Below are positions 11,101 through 37,200 of a stretch of 38,703 bases of DNA, one piece after another. Position numbers and translations under genes: made by a program. Origin of the DNA: Saccoglossus kowalevskii (Eukaryota > Hemichordata > Enteropneusta > Harrimaniidae). The notes below the pieces were generated by a model that saw only the letters and a program-made list of their open reading frames with translations, was not told where the DNA came from and searched no databases. The DNA lies in the NCBI RefSeq assembly GCF_000003605.2, contig NW_003144786.1, positions 1,225,930 to 1,264,632 on the forward strand, in the 5' to 3' direction. Each line of letters opens with the position of its first letter. The first letter of the stretch is position 1.

Positions 11101-13299
11101 GGTATTATTAAATACTTGTAAAATAGTGAGACGTGACTTGGGAAAGAAGCACGTACAGTTGCCCATTTTAAGTGTGTGGAATCTGCATCCTGTACCAATA
11201 ACTAAATAAAGCAAATATTTAACTCTTATGAATATTAAATATGTCAAATCTTGTTGTATATTATGTGTCTCATACTATGGCATATATATATAAAAACAGT
11301 TAATAATGTTTTCCTGCCAAATTCAAATTTTCACCCTCAAAAATACATAAATTAGACGAAATTCTAATAAGAATTATTGGCTGATATATTATTATTTACT
11401 GCATTCATTAATGTTTTATTTAATTATTCATAAATACAAACCCTTTTTTTTTTTGCTGTACAAGTAGCCCTTTTAATTATAAAGAGGGAACAAAATGCAG
11501 GAAAACAACTCTTGACTGTTGTCAAGGCAACCTTTCATCAAACCAACTAGCCTGGCAATGATAAATTTTAAGTTGCAAATTGTTTGATTAATAGAACTGT
11601 TCAGTTGATGCAAATATCCATTGAAAATTGAAATATTCTTGTTGCTGATGTCGATAAGTGTGCAGACTTTAAAAAACTTAGTTATGAATATTATTGATAT
11701 TAGTCGGGTGGGGGATTGTAAATAAAACAAAGGGTAAATATGTACTTTGTGGTGTTTATTCTGCCTGCTTGTGTGGCACTGAGGGGAGTAACCACATCCA
11801 CCTTGGAATTATTAATTTCATTTAAAAATTATTTCCTTTTATATCGAGAAATTCAATTGCTTTTTTATGGTGAATATCTGAAAATCTTAAAACAAGGCTG
11901 TTATTTGTTAACAGTAGCTTTGTATTATGTCCATTAAAAGTTAATGTATCATAGCGTAGAGCTAAAAAAAATATGACCATAGCATGTGCATCATGTTGCA
12001 GTCAACAGTTCAGTCCAATGCAATATATATCACAGCAAGTGGTGACCGTGGATTATGGGTCTAGTACCTTATCTTCAAATATGATGTACCCTCAAGAAAT
12101 GTTTTTGTTTTATTCATATTTTGCTTCCCAAATGTGCACTAGAATTTTAAAAGACCTCTAAAACTGATTCATCGTGTACATATTTGTGTTGGGTGCGATA
12201 AATCGACACACTCACATGCATAATAATGACAGTACAGTAATTTTAAAATTATGTGCTCTGCTTTTTGTTGCATTCAAGATTGATGCTACTTTTTCTACTT
12301 TCTACTTCATGGTGGTGTGGTGAAACCATTGGAAAGTAGTACACAATAGAGCTATCATGCTGTAATGCACATGCTTTTATAATATGCATTTGGTATTCAT
12401 TGCCCAGAACTCCTTGCAAAGGTTATCATCGTTCTTTGAAAATCACCCCGAAAGTAATGACATAATTGGTTGCAGCTACTTTTAACTTTTATTTAGTTTC
12501 ATTGTATAAATGTTTAGGATCATGGACATGCACTTGTACCCTACAAGTATTGATGGGAATATTTAATAAAAAACATGTGTTCCCTGTTTGAACAAGCAAG
12601 CAAGTTGTTAAATTGTTGTTAAATTTACAGACGGTTACTAAAAGTAATCATAATGTACATGTGCAGACTGTGTGACTTTAGTTCATATACAATGTAAGCA
12701 GCATAGTTCACTATGTTAGTTTATACTCTGTACTTGAACTTGAAGTTACAATATGAATGTTCTCATCACAATCGCCATTCACACTGCTGCAAAAAATATC
12801 ATTTTAAGTTCATTATGAATCGTACCGTGAGTCAATGTGTTTCACCTACATCAACTATCATCAAACAGTGACAAATATTAAAATTACATGTTTTCATCCA
12901 TATCTTGTCATTGTTCATATATATATGTAGGGTTTATTAACTCTAAATTATTGTTACTTTGAGATATCAATAATGGTATAATTTTATATTTTTCATCTAC
13001 AGTTCTTCTTAATAAAAAATGTTGGTACAGATACATGTAGTAGACAATCTACTGCTAAAAAATTTGTTGAAATTATTTGTCCCAAATATACCTGAATGAT
13101 GCTTGTGAAAATATAGTGAATTGTTGATAAACGGCATCTTATTTCTATATAAATAAATATACTAGTACTTTATTTTTCAGATGACTCAGTCAGAATTATT
13201 TCATTCACACCTGGTGATCCCAAATGTCATCTCTTTCATTCCTAGTTATTTATGTTCTTTTTTTGTTTCATCATTCAAATTATTTTTTCTGCTTTTCAG
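8151..13299. other. Intergenic or FoxP 5' non-coding region
   Basis: No conserved coding exon is seen in about 5 kb. FoxP's first coding exon starts just after a splice acceptor, so one or more 5' UTR exons should lie here or further upstream. An AAG|GTAAAT donor-like site at 8239-8240, after GTATATAAGG, is one candidate. ORFs of up to 117 codons (8405-8758) resemble no family I know. The rest is AT-rich. Confidence 0.5.
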
Positions 13300-13339
13300 G
13301 TTATTTTTTCAGCTCTTCTTCCAAACCCCTGTCGTCCTT

Positions 13340-26913
<13,574 letters not shown>

Positions 26914-29810
26914 TATTCTTTGTTGATGTTTAACAAATCAAAATGCATTATAACCTCATGTGATGTACTTATGAATATTCATTAGTTTGTGTATTAGCCA
27001 TTCAGCATAGCTGTAGCTAGCACTTTTTAGTTTAGGGTCCAGAAAGCTGGATTTTGAAAAGATTCAACTCGGCTCAGTACTCCAAGCAATCATGAACAAT
27101 AAGTGTCTGTAGAATATACAGATTACTGGGCCAACTACTACCCTGCTAAGTAGTGGCTTCTCACTGTGTATGTATCATTGTCATGTGTACTACATGTATT
27201 TCTTGCAAACTGCCATAGCATTTTAAAAGTCCACCATACCTACTGCACAATGATGCAGTGTTTTTCATTGCTCCCACCTGTGTCTCTATAATAAATGTTA
27301 ACATTATTTACTCGTGTTCTTGTAAAGCTTTCTACATGTCAAATCAACAGAGTGCTTGTATACTTAATTATCCGCCTATTTTGTATAAACCAGAAAACAA
27401 ATGCAAATTTTTTTGTTTCAAAGATGATTATAAAAAAAAGACAAAATCAACCAGTCTACCATTCTCAAATTAATAGAAAACTTAGCAATACTGTACAAAA
27501 AAAAAACTTACTTGTGTTATTTATCATGCTGTCCTGTACTATTAGGGTAGACTGTTGGTTGCGTTGTCTTGTCACATTAGTCAAAAAAAAAATGATATAT
27601 TGATAAAAATGACTGCCAACTTTTATGAACAAATTTTTTTTTATTAAAAATGTGTACGTTTGTTTATGCTGTCTGTAACTTGCCCACAGATGTTCTTCAT
27701 TTTTAGTGGCTCTTGTGATAATTTTTTTTTATCCGTCAAAGTTACATGTATTGTTAGGATATGAATTCTCAACTGTGTTCTGATTCAATCATTTTTATTT
27801 ATAACAATTATCCTTTAAGTCTGACCAAATAAGACAAAAAACAAGTTTGACTGAGGCCGTGCCAGATGTATATTATGCTACATGTTTTTTCCCCATCCTT
27901 CTAAAGTGACCAAGTTTGTAAGGGTAGCCATATTTATTCATTTGATTCTCAAGACATAGTCCACAGTCTCAATACAAAAATAAAATCATTTTAAAAATAC
28001 AAAATAGAAAAAAAAAATGCTTTTGATCATCATTGGTAGCTGCTCTAAATAAACCACCAACACATGTCATAACTCTACCCATATTTGCGCGTTATTAAAG
28101 CACATCTTCAATAAAGCACATTTAAACCCCAAATTATGTACTGGATCATTAAAGTATTTGCCCATAGCCAACTTTATAATTTCTGTGAGAACATGCACTA
28201 CTAGTAGAACAAATTTGGTACTCGTTTGGTTGTCAATCAGTTTAGGTATTTGCATGGTAGAGTACATGTCATAGATTTGATGGATATAGAGAATTGCCGA
28301 GGCTTGAGCAATTGTCATGAGAAATGCATAAAATAAATGTGGTTACCTGTTCCTTCATAAGGCCAGTATTACCCATTAGGAGTACATGTACCAGTCCAGT
28401 AGAAATATTTCAAATGCATATTTTCAACAGGAAGCCAACAACTTTAAAAGCTTATATGCATATGAACCTGATGAATCCAAATAATTGATCCTACTGTAAT
28501 ATTGCCATTTGTGTACCACTGCTTCATCAGTTTACCCAGGGTCTTTAAAGTTGTCTTTGAATGTAAATTCAAATTGTGTCCAGGACATTTTTAACCAGTT
28601 ACACTAGGGAATATTTTTTTATTTGTTCTCTTTAGTGTCTTTGATACAACAAATATTGAAACCAACCCAAGTGTTTTATCACGCCCATGTGGTTCTGAAT
28701 TACATTTCAAATGTTTTCACTCATTTCAGAACTATTTTATAGTCATAGTTGTTTTAAAATACAGAGAATACAAATGCTGTTTTCTTCTTTGTTTTAAGAA
28801 GGAATGGTCTGATATATTAAATCGATTTTTGATTATGTAACTTGGGAAATAAAATGGCATAAAAAAATTACAAGCCATGACTTGACCAATGAACTCTTTA
28901 GTAGAGACTTTACAATATATAGCAACAAAGGAAGTAAAACATTCATCCTATCTTTAGTTATTAATTACTCATAATCTGTTACATTGAATTGTTTTATGTA
29001 TGCCAGGGTTATGAGTATTTATGCAGCATGCTGACTTGTGTTCAGTATTTTTTTTTTTAGCAGATTTGATTCTAGACCAAACTTTTATGTATATCTCTGT
29101 ATTTTAAAATTTAGCGTAAAACTTTTTCATGTTTTTTTTTAAGTTATATACTTGCACACTGATAACCAACCCATGGCTGTTCAGTAGGCATGACTGCTAC
29201 ATGACATAGTGCAAGTGATACTGGCAGCTATTTTGTGTTCATGTTTGTGTGCAATGCTTTGCTATTTCCAATGAGATTATTGTTGTAGGTATATCTCAGT
29301 TCATGCTATATAAGTATTTATTTTTTATCTAAGAAAGCTAAAGAAATTTATATAAAAAAAAAAACCCATAGTGATCATAATTTTTTTAATATTTACAATA
29401 CTTAGATCCTGTAAACTACTTAATTATTTTGCGAACACATGGGTGTTATCTATGTATTTTGTTGTACTTTTCACAGCCCCTCCCACAAATATTTTACATC
29501 AGTGTCACTTTGAAAACATGTTTATTTTAAAAACTAGCTATGTTAACTTTCTCAGTGTCCCAGACGAAAAAAAACCTAAACTTTTCTGAAAAGTTGAAAC
29601 TGTTTTAAGATTCTTAGAGCAAACAATAAAGTATAATATATAAAGTTGAGATGCGTGTATTTTATGTGTTATCGGTAATCGTGCATTTTTCCACCGCAAC
29701 AATATTTGTTTTGAGATCACATGACAGTTGTGAAACTCCCTATTAATTATTAAAAGTTAATGCACTGTCTTTACATCAACATATTTAACAAAGGATCTCA
29801 TTGAGTTACA
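26914..29810 (+). other. FOXP: FoxP 3' UTR and downstream region
   Basis: AT-rich DNA with many homopolymer runs and no conserved ORF. Candidate AATAAA signals on the plus strand include 27979-27984, 28048-28053 and 29625-29630. FOXP 3' UTRs are long in vertebrates, so much of this may be transcribed, but the end cannot be fixed. Confidence 0.5.
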
Positions 29811-29824
29811 TACTTAGTGAATGG

Positions 29825-30005
29825 ATCTTGGGTTTGGTCTTCCTGTTGGATCTGACGTGCACCCAGGGAGGTGGTTGACACTTGCTTGGTGTCAGCATGA
29901 AGACTTGGCTTTTACCAAGTAGTTTCCACTAGCCATGTTGGGTGGCTGCTACTCCTAGCAGTCTGCAAAATCCATGTCAGTGCTTTGCACCACTGGGTGA
30001 GGTAG
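29825..30005. other. Cluster of four stem-loops, unclassified
   Basis: This locally GC-richer island in AT-rich DNA has consecutive short perfect hairpins. They are TGACAC/GTGTCA (29876-29894, loop 7), ACTTGG/CCAAGT (29903-29920, loop 6), CTGCTA/TAGCAG (29946-29961, loop 4) and GTGC/GCAC (29980-29990, loop 3). It is not a tRNA, has no convincing RNA polymerase III boxes and no ORF. It could be a structured non-coding RNA, a FoxP 3' UTR element or a repeat fragment. I could not assign it. Confidence 0.4.
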
Positions 30006-30698
30006 AGCATGCATCAGCCAGTGACAAGTTAATCTTGGCATATTTCTGCTTCTAAAACTTTTTTAGTTGGACAATTATCTGTCATGTCAGTTTCTAAATC
30101 TACCTGTGCAACACATACCCAGCAATCTGTGGATGAATCCAATCACTGTTGTAGTTCTCTCTTATTTAAAGTGGGAGATTTCAATTATGTACTCGCTGGC
30201 CAAATAGCTTGTATATAGTTATCCTCAGACAAATTTCACCATTTGCTGCTCAAAGGGACGGGACAGGTGTGGCACTGCAGCCATGCAATTCCACATGCAA
30301 ATTATTTTGGAGGAATAGGGCTTCCCCAGTCCTCAGATTCTTTAGCCACACATATGCAACATATGTCCACTGAACCTTTGTCAAGCTTATGTATTCTAAA
30401 TCCCATTCTGACTTTGTGTTACAACCCCCTACGCCAAGACCTGTGTTCGTGGCTTTTTTTTTTTTTAAAAACAAAGTGATTACAAATCTATGTGATATTA
30501 GCTAAACTAGGGTATTCTATATTTTCGCAATGTACAAACCCCAAATCGGTAAATTTCTCAGCTTTCTCTTTCCACGAATATTGAATGGGATATATAAACA
30601 CTGCCTATGCCGTGAGAAATGTAGATAGAATGTATTAAAATTTGAGAATTCTTAGATTCAAATAAAAAAAGCACAAACTAATTCATTATAATATGTTA

Positions 30699-30704
30699 TT
30701 TATT
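30699..30704 (-). terminator. Candidate XPC polyadenylation signal
   Basis: AATAAA on the minus strand, about 350 nt downstream of the XPC stop codon. The position suits a short 3' UTR. No transcript evidence is available. Confidence 0.4.
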
Positions 30705-31053
30705 GGAAAAATAGTATAACCAGCGAGTATCTTAAAGATCAGTGTACTGCTCTCCAGTGCTGATGTGAGGCAGGTCAACCTTGTCAATGGTACTTGTTTC
30801 TGTTTTGATACAATCAGTTTTAACTGAAGCGAAGTGTATTACAGTAAAATCACCAGCTCAATCAGTTCAATGAAACTCAACATGGTGAATATCCACATTC
30901 ATTTTATGATTAAAAGTTGTGCTACCATCAGTACATAAAAGAAGTTCTGGGGTGATTGCCTTCCATGCATTCCATAATAACTATTACCAAGGTGACTGGT
31001 TTTCCTTTCTGACTATGTATATTAAAGTTATTGGTTTAGATATGTAAGCACAG

Positions 31054-31278
31054 TTAGAGTTTCTCAAATGGAAATAAATTATTTTGATCAGTTTTTGGCA
31101 GTTGTTTATTGAGAGGCCATGACATCTGTAAATCTGGAGCAGCTGATTCTTTGACATTACTCGATGTTGATGGCAGCACCAAGTTATCCTCTGTCTGAAA
31201 TCGTTTCTTCAGCCTTTCTCTAATTAGTAATCCTTTAATTAATAGCTTCCAGTGTTTCAGTACTCTCTTCTCTTTTTT
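31054..31278 (-). CDS. XPC: XPC terminal exon (centrin-binding helix, stop)
   Basis: 225 nt, 74 residues plus TAA at 31056-31054, acceptor [28 protein letters not shown] matches human [20 protein letters not shown], including the Trp that anchors centrin. The SWPLNK and terminal NLFPFEKL blocks are also shared with human XPC. The spacer is shorter than in mammals. Confidence 0.95.
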   Translation of the reverse strand, partial: KKEKRVLKHWKLLIKGLLIRERLKKRFQTEDNLVLPSTSSNVKESAAPDLQMSWPLNKQLPKTDQNNLFPFEKL

Positions 31279-34200
31279 CTGTAAAATAAAAACAAAAATT
31301 GAAAACTGAATGTTCCAAACCTAGATGACATGACACGTCTTGGCTGAGTTACTACTGTCATTTATTCCCTTGAGGTATTATGGAGATAAGGTCACACATC
31401 CTGGTACTTTCTTGGGGTTACTAGTATTATTATGATAAGGTCACACATCCTGGTACTTTCTTGGGGTTATTATCATGATAAGGTCACACATCCTGGTACT
31501 TTCTGGGGTTATTATCGTGGTAAGGTTATACATCCAAGTAATTTCTGGGGGTACTAGTATTATCGTGGTAATTTCCAATATTACACCTCAAATTTTAAAA
31601 TTCAATGGATAACCTTTTTTTTTAAAATATTCAAGAAAAATCTAATTTATAGTGAATTTGTCTCTCCAAGAAACTACCAGTATGTGTAACTTTTATGAGT
31701 CCTTTAGCATTATGTCTACTTAGAATTTATTTTAGTTTTGTGCTGGGTGGATTTTCTCAATTTTACATACTGGTATATATTGAACTACATAAGAGTTTTA
31801 CTGAATGAATATGACTGAAAAGTGGTTCAGTAAAAATAAATGGTCTAAGAACTAAATCCTTGGTAACAGCAAAATGAATCATCCCAAAGATTGGATTTCA
31901 TATATCCATTTAAGGTAGAGATGCAGTTTACCTGACAGATATTTTAATTAATTAGTCCACAAAACTATATATTTTCGGAAAGCTTATTGTATGAATTTTA
32001 AAAATTTGTTAGTATTTTTTTTATGGACACTGTAATTTGAAATATGCACAAAAATGTGCTTTTTTGGTCAAAAGTGATTAAAAAAAAATTAGCTTCAAAC
32101 CCATGCTTCTGTTTCCTGTCAAAATTGGTTTATGGGCACATCTGTTTACTATGAAGAAAGTGCCGTCTTGAAAATATCTACCTATTTTGCAGGACAGCAG
32201 CTCAAATTTCACTACTTCAAGTTTATGCATAAATTAACACCCATGCTAGTTGTCTGTATGATTGTTGTAACACTGTTCAACCAAAAACAATGCCCCGACC
32301 ACGTTTTGAAGATAAACACATTGTCAATCATTTGTGAAAATTTCAAAACAAAAGGTCAAAGTGTCTAGGAGCTATTTTTAAGTTCTGGGATGTGCACTAA
32401 AAAGAAGCTGAGATAATTGCTAATAAGTTTGCTAATGCTCACAATTAAAATGACTGTAACAGTTCCAAATTTAAATGTATTATCGTTTTGTTAAAAGTTA
32501 AATATAGTGCATAATATGGAGATCCCGCAATTTCTTTTTTACACCATGTTTTTTTTTATTATTTATGTACAGCCTTGCTAAACCTTGCTAAGCATTCAAA
32601 AGAGAGAATGTTTGCACCTGTTATCTATATTTTAAAATCGTTTTTCGAGTATGTTCCACTATTCACAATTCTACAAAAGTTCAACAGTCTATAGCCAAGA
32701 CTGTTTGTATAATAAAAAGCAAAAAAAAAAAATTTCACTCCTAAGTGCCCACGAACCTGCATCTCTACCTTAAAGTATTCATTTGTGATTTTCCAGGGAG
32801 ATAAGAATCAAACAAAGAGGACTAGATGATGTTAAATGTCAATGACAGGCCCAGCAAAGATGCTACCGGTATTATCAATTACAAATAGAGAGAGATCTTA
32901 ATTACCAGTATTATGAAAACAGCATCTCAGAAAATAACAAAACACAAATCAAAATCTGGGGTAACCAAGCTTGTTTCCATGGAAATAATTTGCAATTTCC
33001 CTAGTGGTGGACATTTTGGATAGGAAAATGGGCAAAATGTACACAATTGTCGTATCTTCAGAATTTAAAACAGCCAATCACAAAAAATAATTTAGCAAAC
33101 TTTCACAGAATTCCTGTCTCAAATGTGTCTCAGCCATGATTATCTTTGAGTACTTGAAATTGGATAACCATTCAACTGTAAATCTTTCAAGAGAAGGAGA
33201 CTTGCTCAATTAGTACAAGGTAATGTATCATATACCTCACGTTCTTTTCTTTCTGTTTCCTGCTGATCTTGTTGCCAGGCATCCAGTAACATCTCTTGAT
33301 GTTCTTCACATACAACAAAACCATCAAATCTATTTGAGCAAACAACAAAATAATGTTTAATTGCCCACGAGTATGGCTTTTGTGTCCTTCATGAAAACAC
33401 TGTAGCATTCATATGTACGTGTGAATCGCATACAACTGTAAAATGGCATTATATTTTTGAAATAATTTGAATGAATACATTGAAATTCTTTCACACTAAA
33501 AAAATAAATGCAATAGAATGACTTTTGACATGAAATAAACAACGTTAAACAAATATTGATATTTAATGAGACAGAAAACAAGGATGTGAATTTACAGCAC
33601 AGACAATAATACTTACAATGGGTGGCAGTATCCGCCATGGAAATCCCATCCAATCATTGCTTGTGCACAATCTATATTTAACTTTCTGGCAACACGATTC
33701 AAACCAGGAACTGTTGGTATATACAAACAAACCCATATTAATTCTACTGACTCAGTCAATCAATGGTACAGAGCCATAATATCTGACAGGAAGCCACAAG
33801 AAAACCTATGGAAAGTGTTTGGTTATGTTGGACCCACAATTTGGAATAATATCCCATCTGCTATCCGTCATGTAAGTTCTCACAACTCCAACAATTTAAA
33901 ACTGACCTTATCTAATATACGTTTGATCATTTTTGTGCTTTTTTGAAGATAAGCACACTATAAATATTGTTCACTATATTAAAATGAAAGTAAGATAAAA
34001 ATTTAGAATTGTGTGTATCTCATCAGTGTGAAAACCATCATTGTGAAAACTTTTCAACACTGATTTGAAGCTAGGGTACCAAATGCAGTCAACACTATAA
34101 TCAAGTTGTAACTTCTAAAAATAAGACTAGAAAAGACATGGACAAATTGTAATAATTAAGGTGTGGGGATCCTTATTAAAGTACAACTGACATGATAGGA

Positions 34201-37200
34201 TGAAATCTTCATATTGATAATCCACAATAAAAAAAATGGGAATCACATTTTACCAATTGCTGGACATTATCAAGTAGTTCCATTTGATTTGATTTTTGGC
34301 CAAGTTACCAAAACTTGAAAGGTTTTTCAACTAAATTTAAGTTTAAATTTAACTATTAGACTTCAATAAAACTTCATATATTTGAAAGACTTTACTAATC
34401 CTTAAATGTATACAGCAGAAAAATTAGTGGATTTCCAGAATTGGGGGTCAAATCATGAGGAAATATGCCCTCTAGTGACCAGTAATGGAAATGATTTCTG
34501 AAATGCACGACTGCATGACTATGGTGGTTATAATTATACTATTGTATGATACTTTCTAACACACAATATTTTTTAAAATTATTTTTGAAATAATACCGGT
34601 GATTAATAGTTCATGGCACAATGTTTACATTGTCTACCATATTAATAGATGTTGGGCAGAACAGATAATCCTTCTTGGATTGAAGACTAAAAATGGTTGC
34701 CCCTTAACCTGGGTGAGCCACAAACTCAATAGGAAGGCTAATTCCACAGACCGAGATTCATTTACTTATGAATTAGATCTGCCAGTGCTTGTGTTTGACC
34801 GGGCCAGCTTTATGGCAGAATAGATTATTGCATTGCCATGATGATAAAAAGAAGATAACACAGTCTTGTTATGTAATCTCACACATGAAATAATGTTTAT
34901 TGTAGCAAAATCCAACTTACTTTGTAAATGAACTGTTCCTTTAGGCAACATTCTCGGCAGAAATAACTCCACATTACCATGTTCATTTCTTGGCACTTTG
35001 CCATCAACCGCTAGTGGTGGTTCGTATTCTTCAGTTTGCCATCGTCCAAAGACAGGAACTGTTGGTTCCTCATTCTTCACTGTGTCTTGGTATTTCTGAA
35101 CATTGCACATAGAAATACTCTGTTACTGTTACATATGAACAACCCATTAAAATGAATTGACTGAACACACATTAGAAGGCATGCACCAATACATCCAGTA
35201 AACAATTCATTATAGTGAACGCTTCACTATAACAAACCCAATGTATTATGTGTTTCATTATAGTGAACGCTTCACTATAACAAACCCAATGTATCATGTG
35301 CTTCATTATAGTGAACACTTCACTATAACAAACCCAATGTATTATGTGTGTTTCATTATTGTGAACACTTCACTATAACAAACCCAATGTATTATGTGTT
35401 TCATTATAGTGAACACTTCACTATAACAAACCCAATGTATTATGTGATTCATTATAGTGAACGCTTCACTATAACAAACCCAATGTATTATGTGATTCAT
35501 TATAGTGAACACTTCACTATAACAAACCCAATGTATTATGTGCTTCATTACAGTGAACACTTCACTATAACAAACAAAATGTATTATGTGATTCATTATA
35601 GTGAACACTTCACTATAACAAACCCAATGTATTATGTGTTTCATTATTGTGAACACTTCACTATAACAAACCCAATGTATTATGTGCTTCATTATAGTGA
35701 ACACTTCACTATAACAAACCCAATGTATTATGTGATTCATTATAGTGAACACTTCACTATAACAAACCCAATGTATTATGTTTTTCATTATAGTAAACAC
35801 TTCACCATAACAAACCCAATGTATTATGTGTGTTTCATTATTGTGAACACTTCACTATAACAAACCCAATGTATTATGTGTTTCATTATTGTGAACACTT
35901 CACTATAACAAACCCAATGTATTATGTGTTTCATTATAGTGAACGCTTCACTATAACAAACCCAATGTATTATGTGATTCATTATAGTGAACACTTCACT
36001 ATAACAAACCCAATGTATTATGTTCTTCATTATAGTAAACACTTCACCATAACAAACCCAATGTATTATGTGTGTTTCATTATTGTGAACACTTCACTAT
36101 AACAAACCCAATGTATTATGTGTTTCATTATTGTGAACACTTCACTATAACAAACCCAATGTATTATGTGTTTCATTATAGTGAACGCTTCACTATAACA
36201 AACCCAATGTATTATGTGATTCATTATAGTGAACACTTCACTATAACAAACCCAATGTATTATGTGCTTCATTACAGTGAACACTTCACTATAACAAACA
36301 AAATGTATTACCGGTATGTGCTTCATTACAGTGAACACTTCACTATAACAAACTCAATGTATGTTCCCTAAAAAGTTTATTATAATAAGGTTACAGAGTA
36401 TTCAGAGCAAGACAACACTACAATTGCATTTGATTTTATTAAATTAATACCTTTTTTGGTTTGGGCCGAGCTTTCACCAGCTTATAAGGCTTTTCACCCA
36501 CTCTTACTACACGTCCTTCTTTCAACCATGTCTCTCTGGTATGTAACTGAAAATAAAACAACAATTTAATATTAATATCAATTAATATTGGCTTCACATT
36601 GTCCAATCCCAAGGTTTTGTATCCATATTCAATATTTCTCTTCCATGTACCTGTGCAGTAACTCTATTCGAGTGCTTGTATGTTAGTTGTAATTGATTGG
36701 ACGAGATAGCAAAATTATCAACCAATAACCACTTTATTGTTACAAATATCATATATGGCATATATGGCATATATCAAGATATCATATATGGCAGGCTCTA
36801 TGTGTACATTTTGTGATGATTATAAAAACAATATTGCTTCAATTATTCAAGAGTGCAGCTGGGGAAAAATTTCAACATAAAGATAAGATATCTAATTATG
36901 TCTGTCACAACTATTATATCATATTCTATCTACATCGACTAGAACCATTTGCATAGTGGTAGAGTATTTTTATATTAAAATGTGTGATACAAGTATGTGA
37001 TTTTCAAGTTACAAATGAGTGATGCAAAAATAACAACAAGTTGTGCAAAAGCCATATTGAAGATAGAAAGAGCAATATGATTGGCTGAACGTTTCTCTGT
37101 TACAACTGTGGTTACAAAACTAGCATATCCCATCTTCTTTCTCATATGTTAGTTTTTCAATATAGTGCTATATTCAATATAGTGCTTACCGTATGAACAC

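Noticed and set aside
13181-13339. Upstream in-frame ATG giving a longer FoxP N-terminus
   Set aside because: The extra 53 residues are largely Phe/Leu from polypyrimidine tracts and resemble no FOXP N-terminus. Two good acceptors (13299, 13312) lie just before the ATG at 13340.
29825-30005. tRNA or tRNA-derived SINE head
   Set aside because: The hairpins do not fold as a cloverleaf with the expected arm sizes, and no GGTTCRANNCC-type B box is present.
35342-36371. Long repetitive ORFs on both strands (16-residue repeats such as [16 protein letters not shown])
   Set aside because: They come from a 48-bp minisatellite whose period is a multiple of three, so any frame without a stop in one unit stays open. 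They lie inside an XPC intron and have no independent coding evidence.
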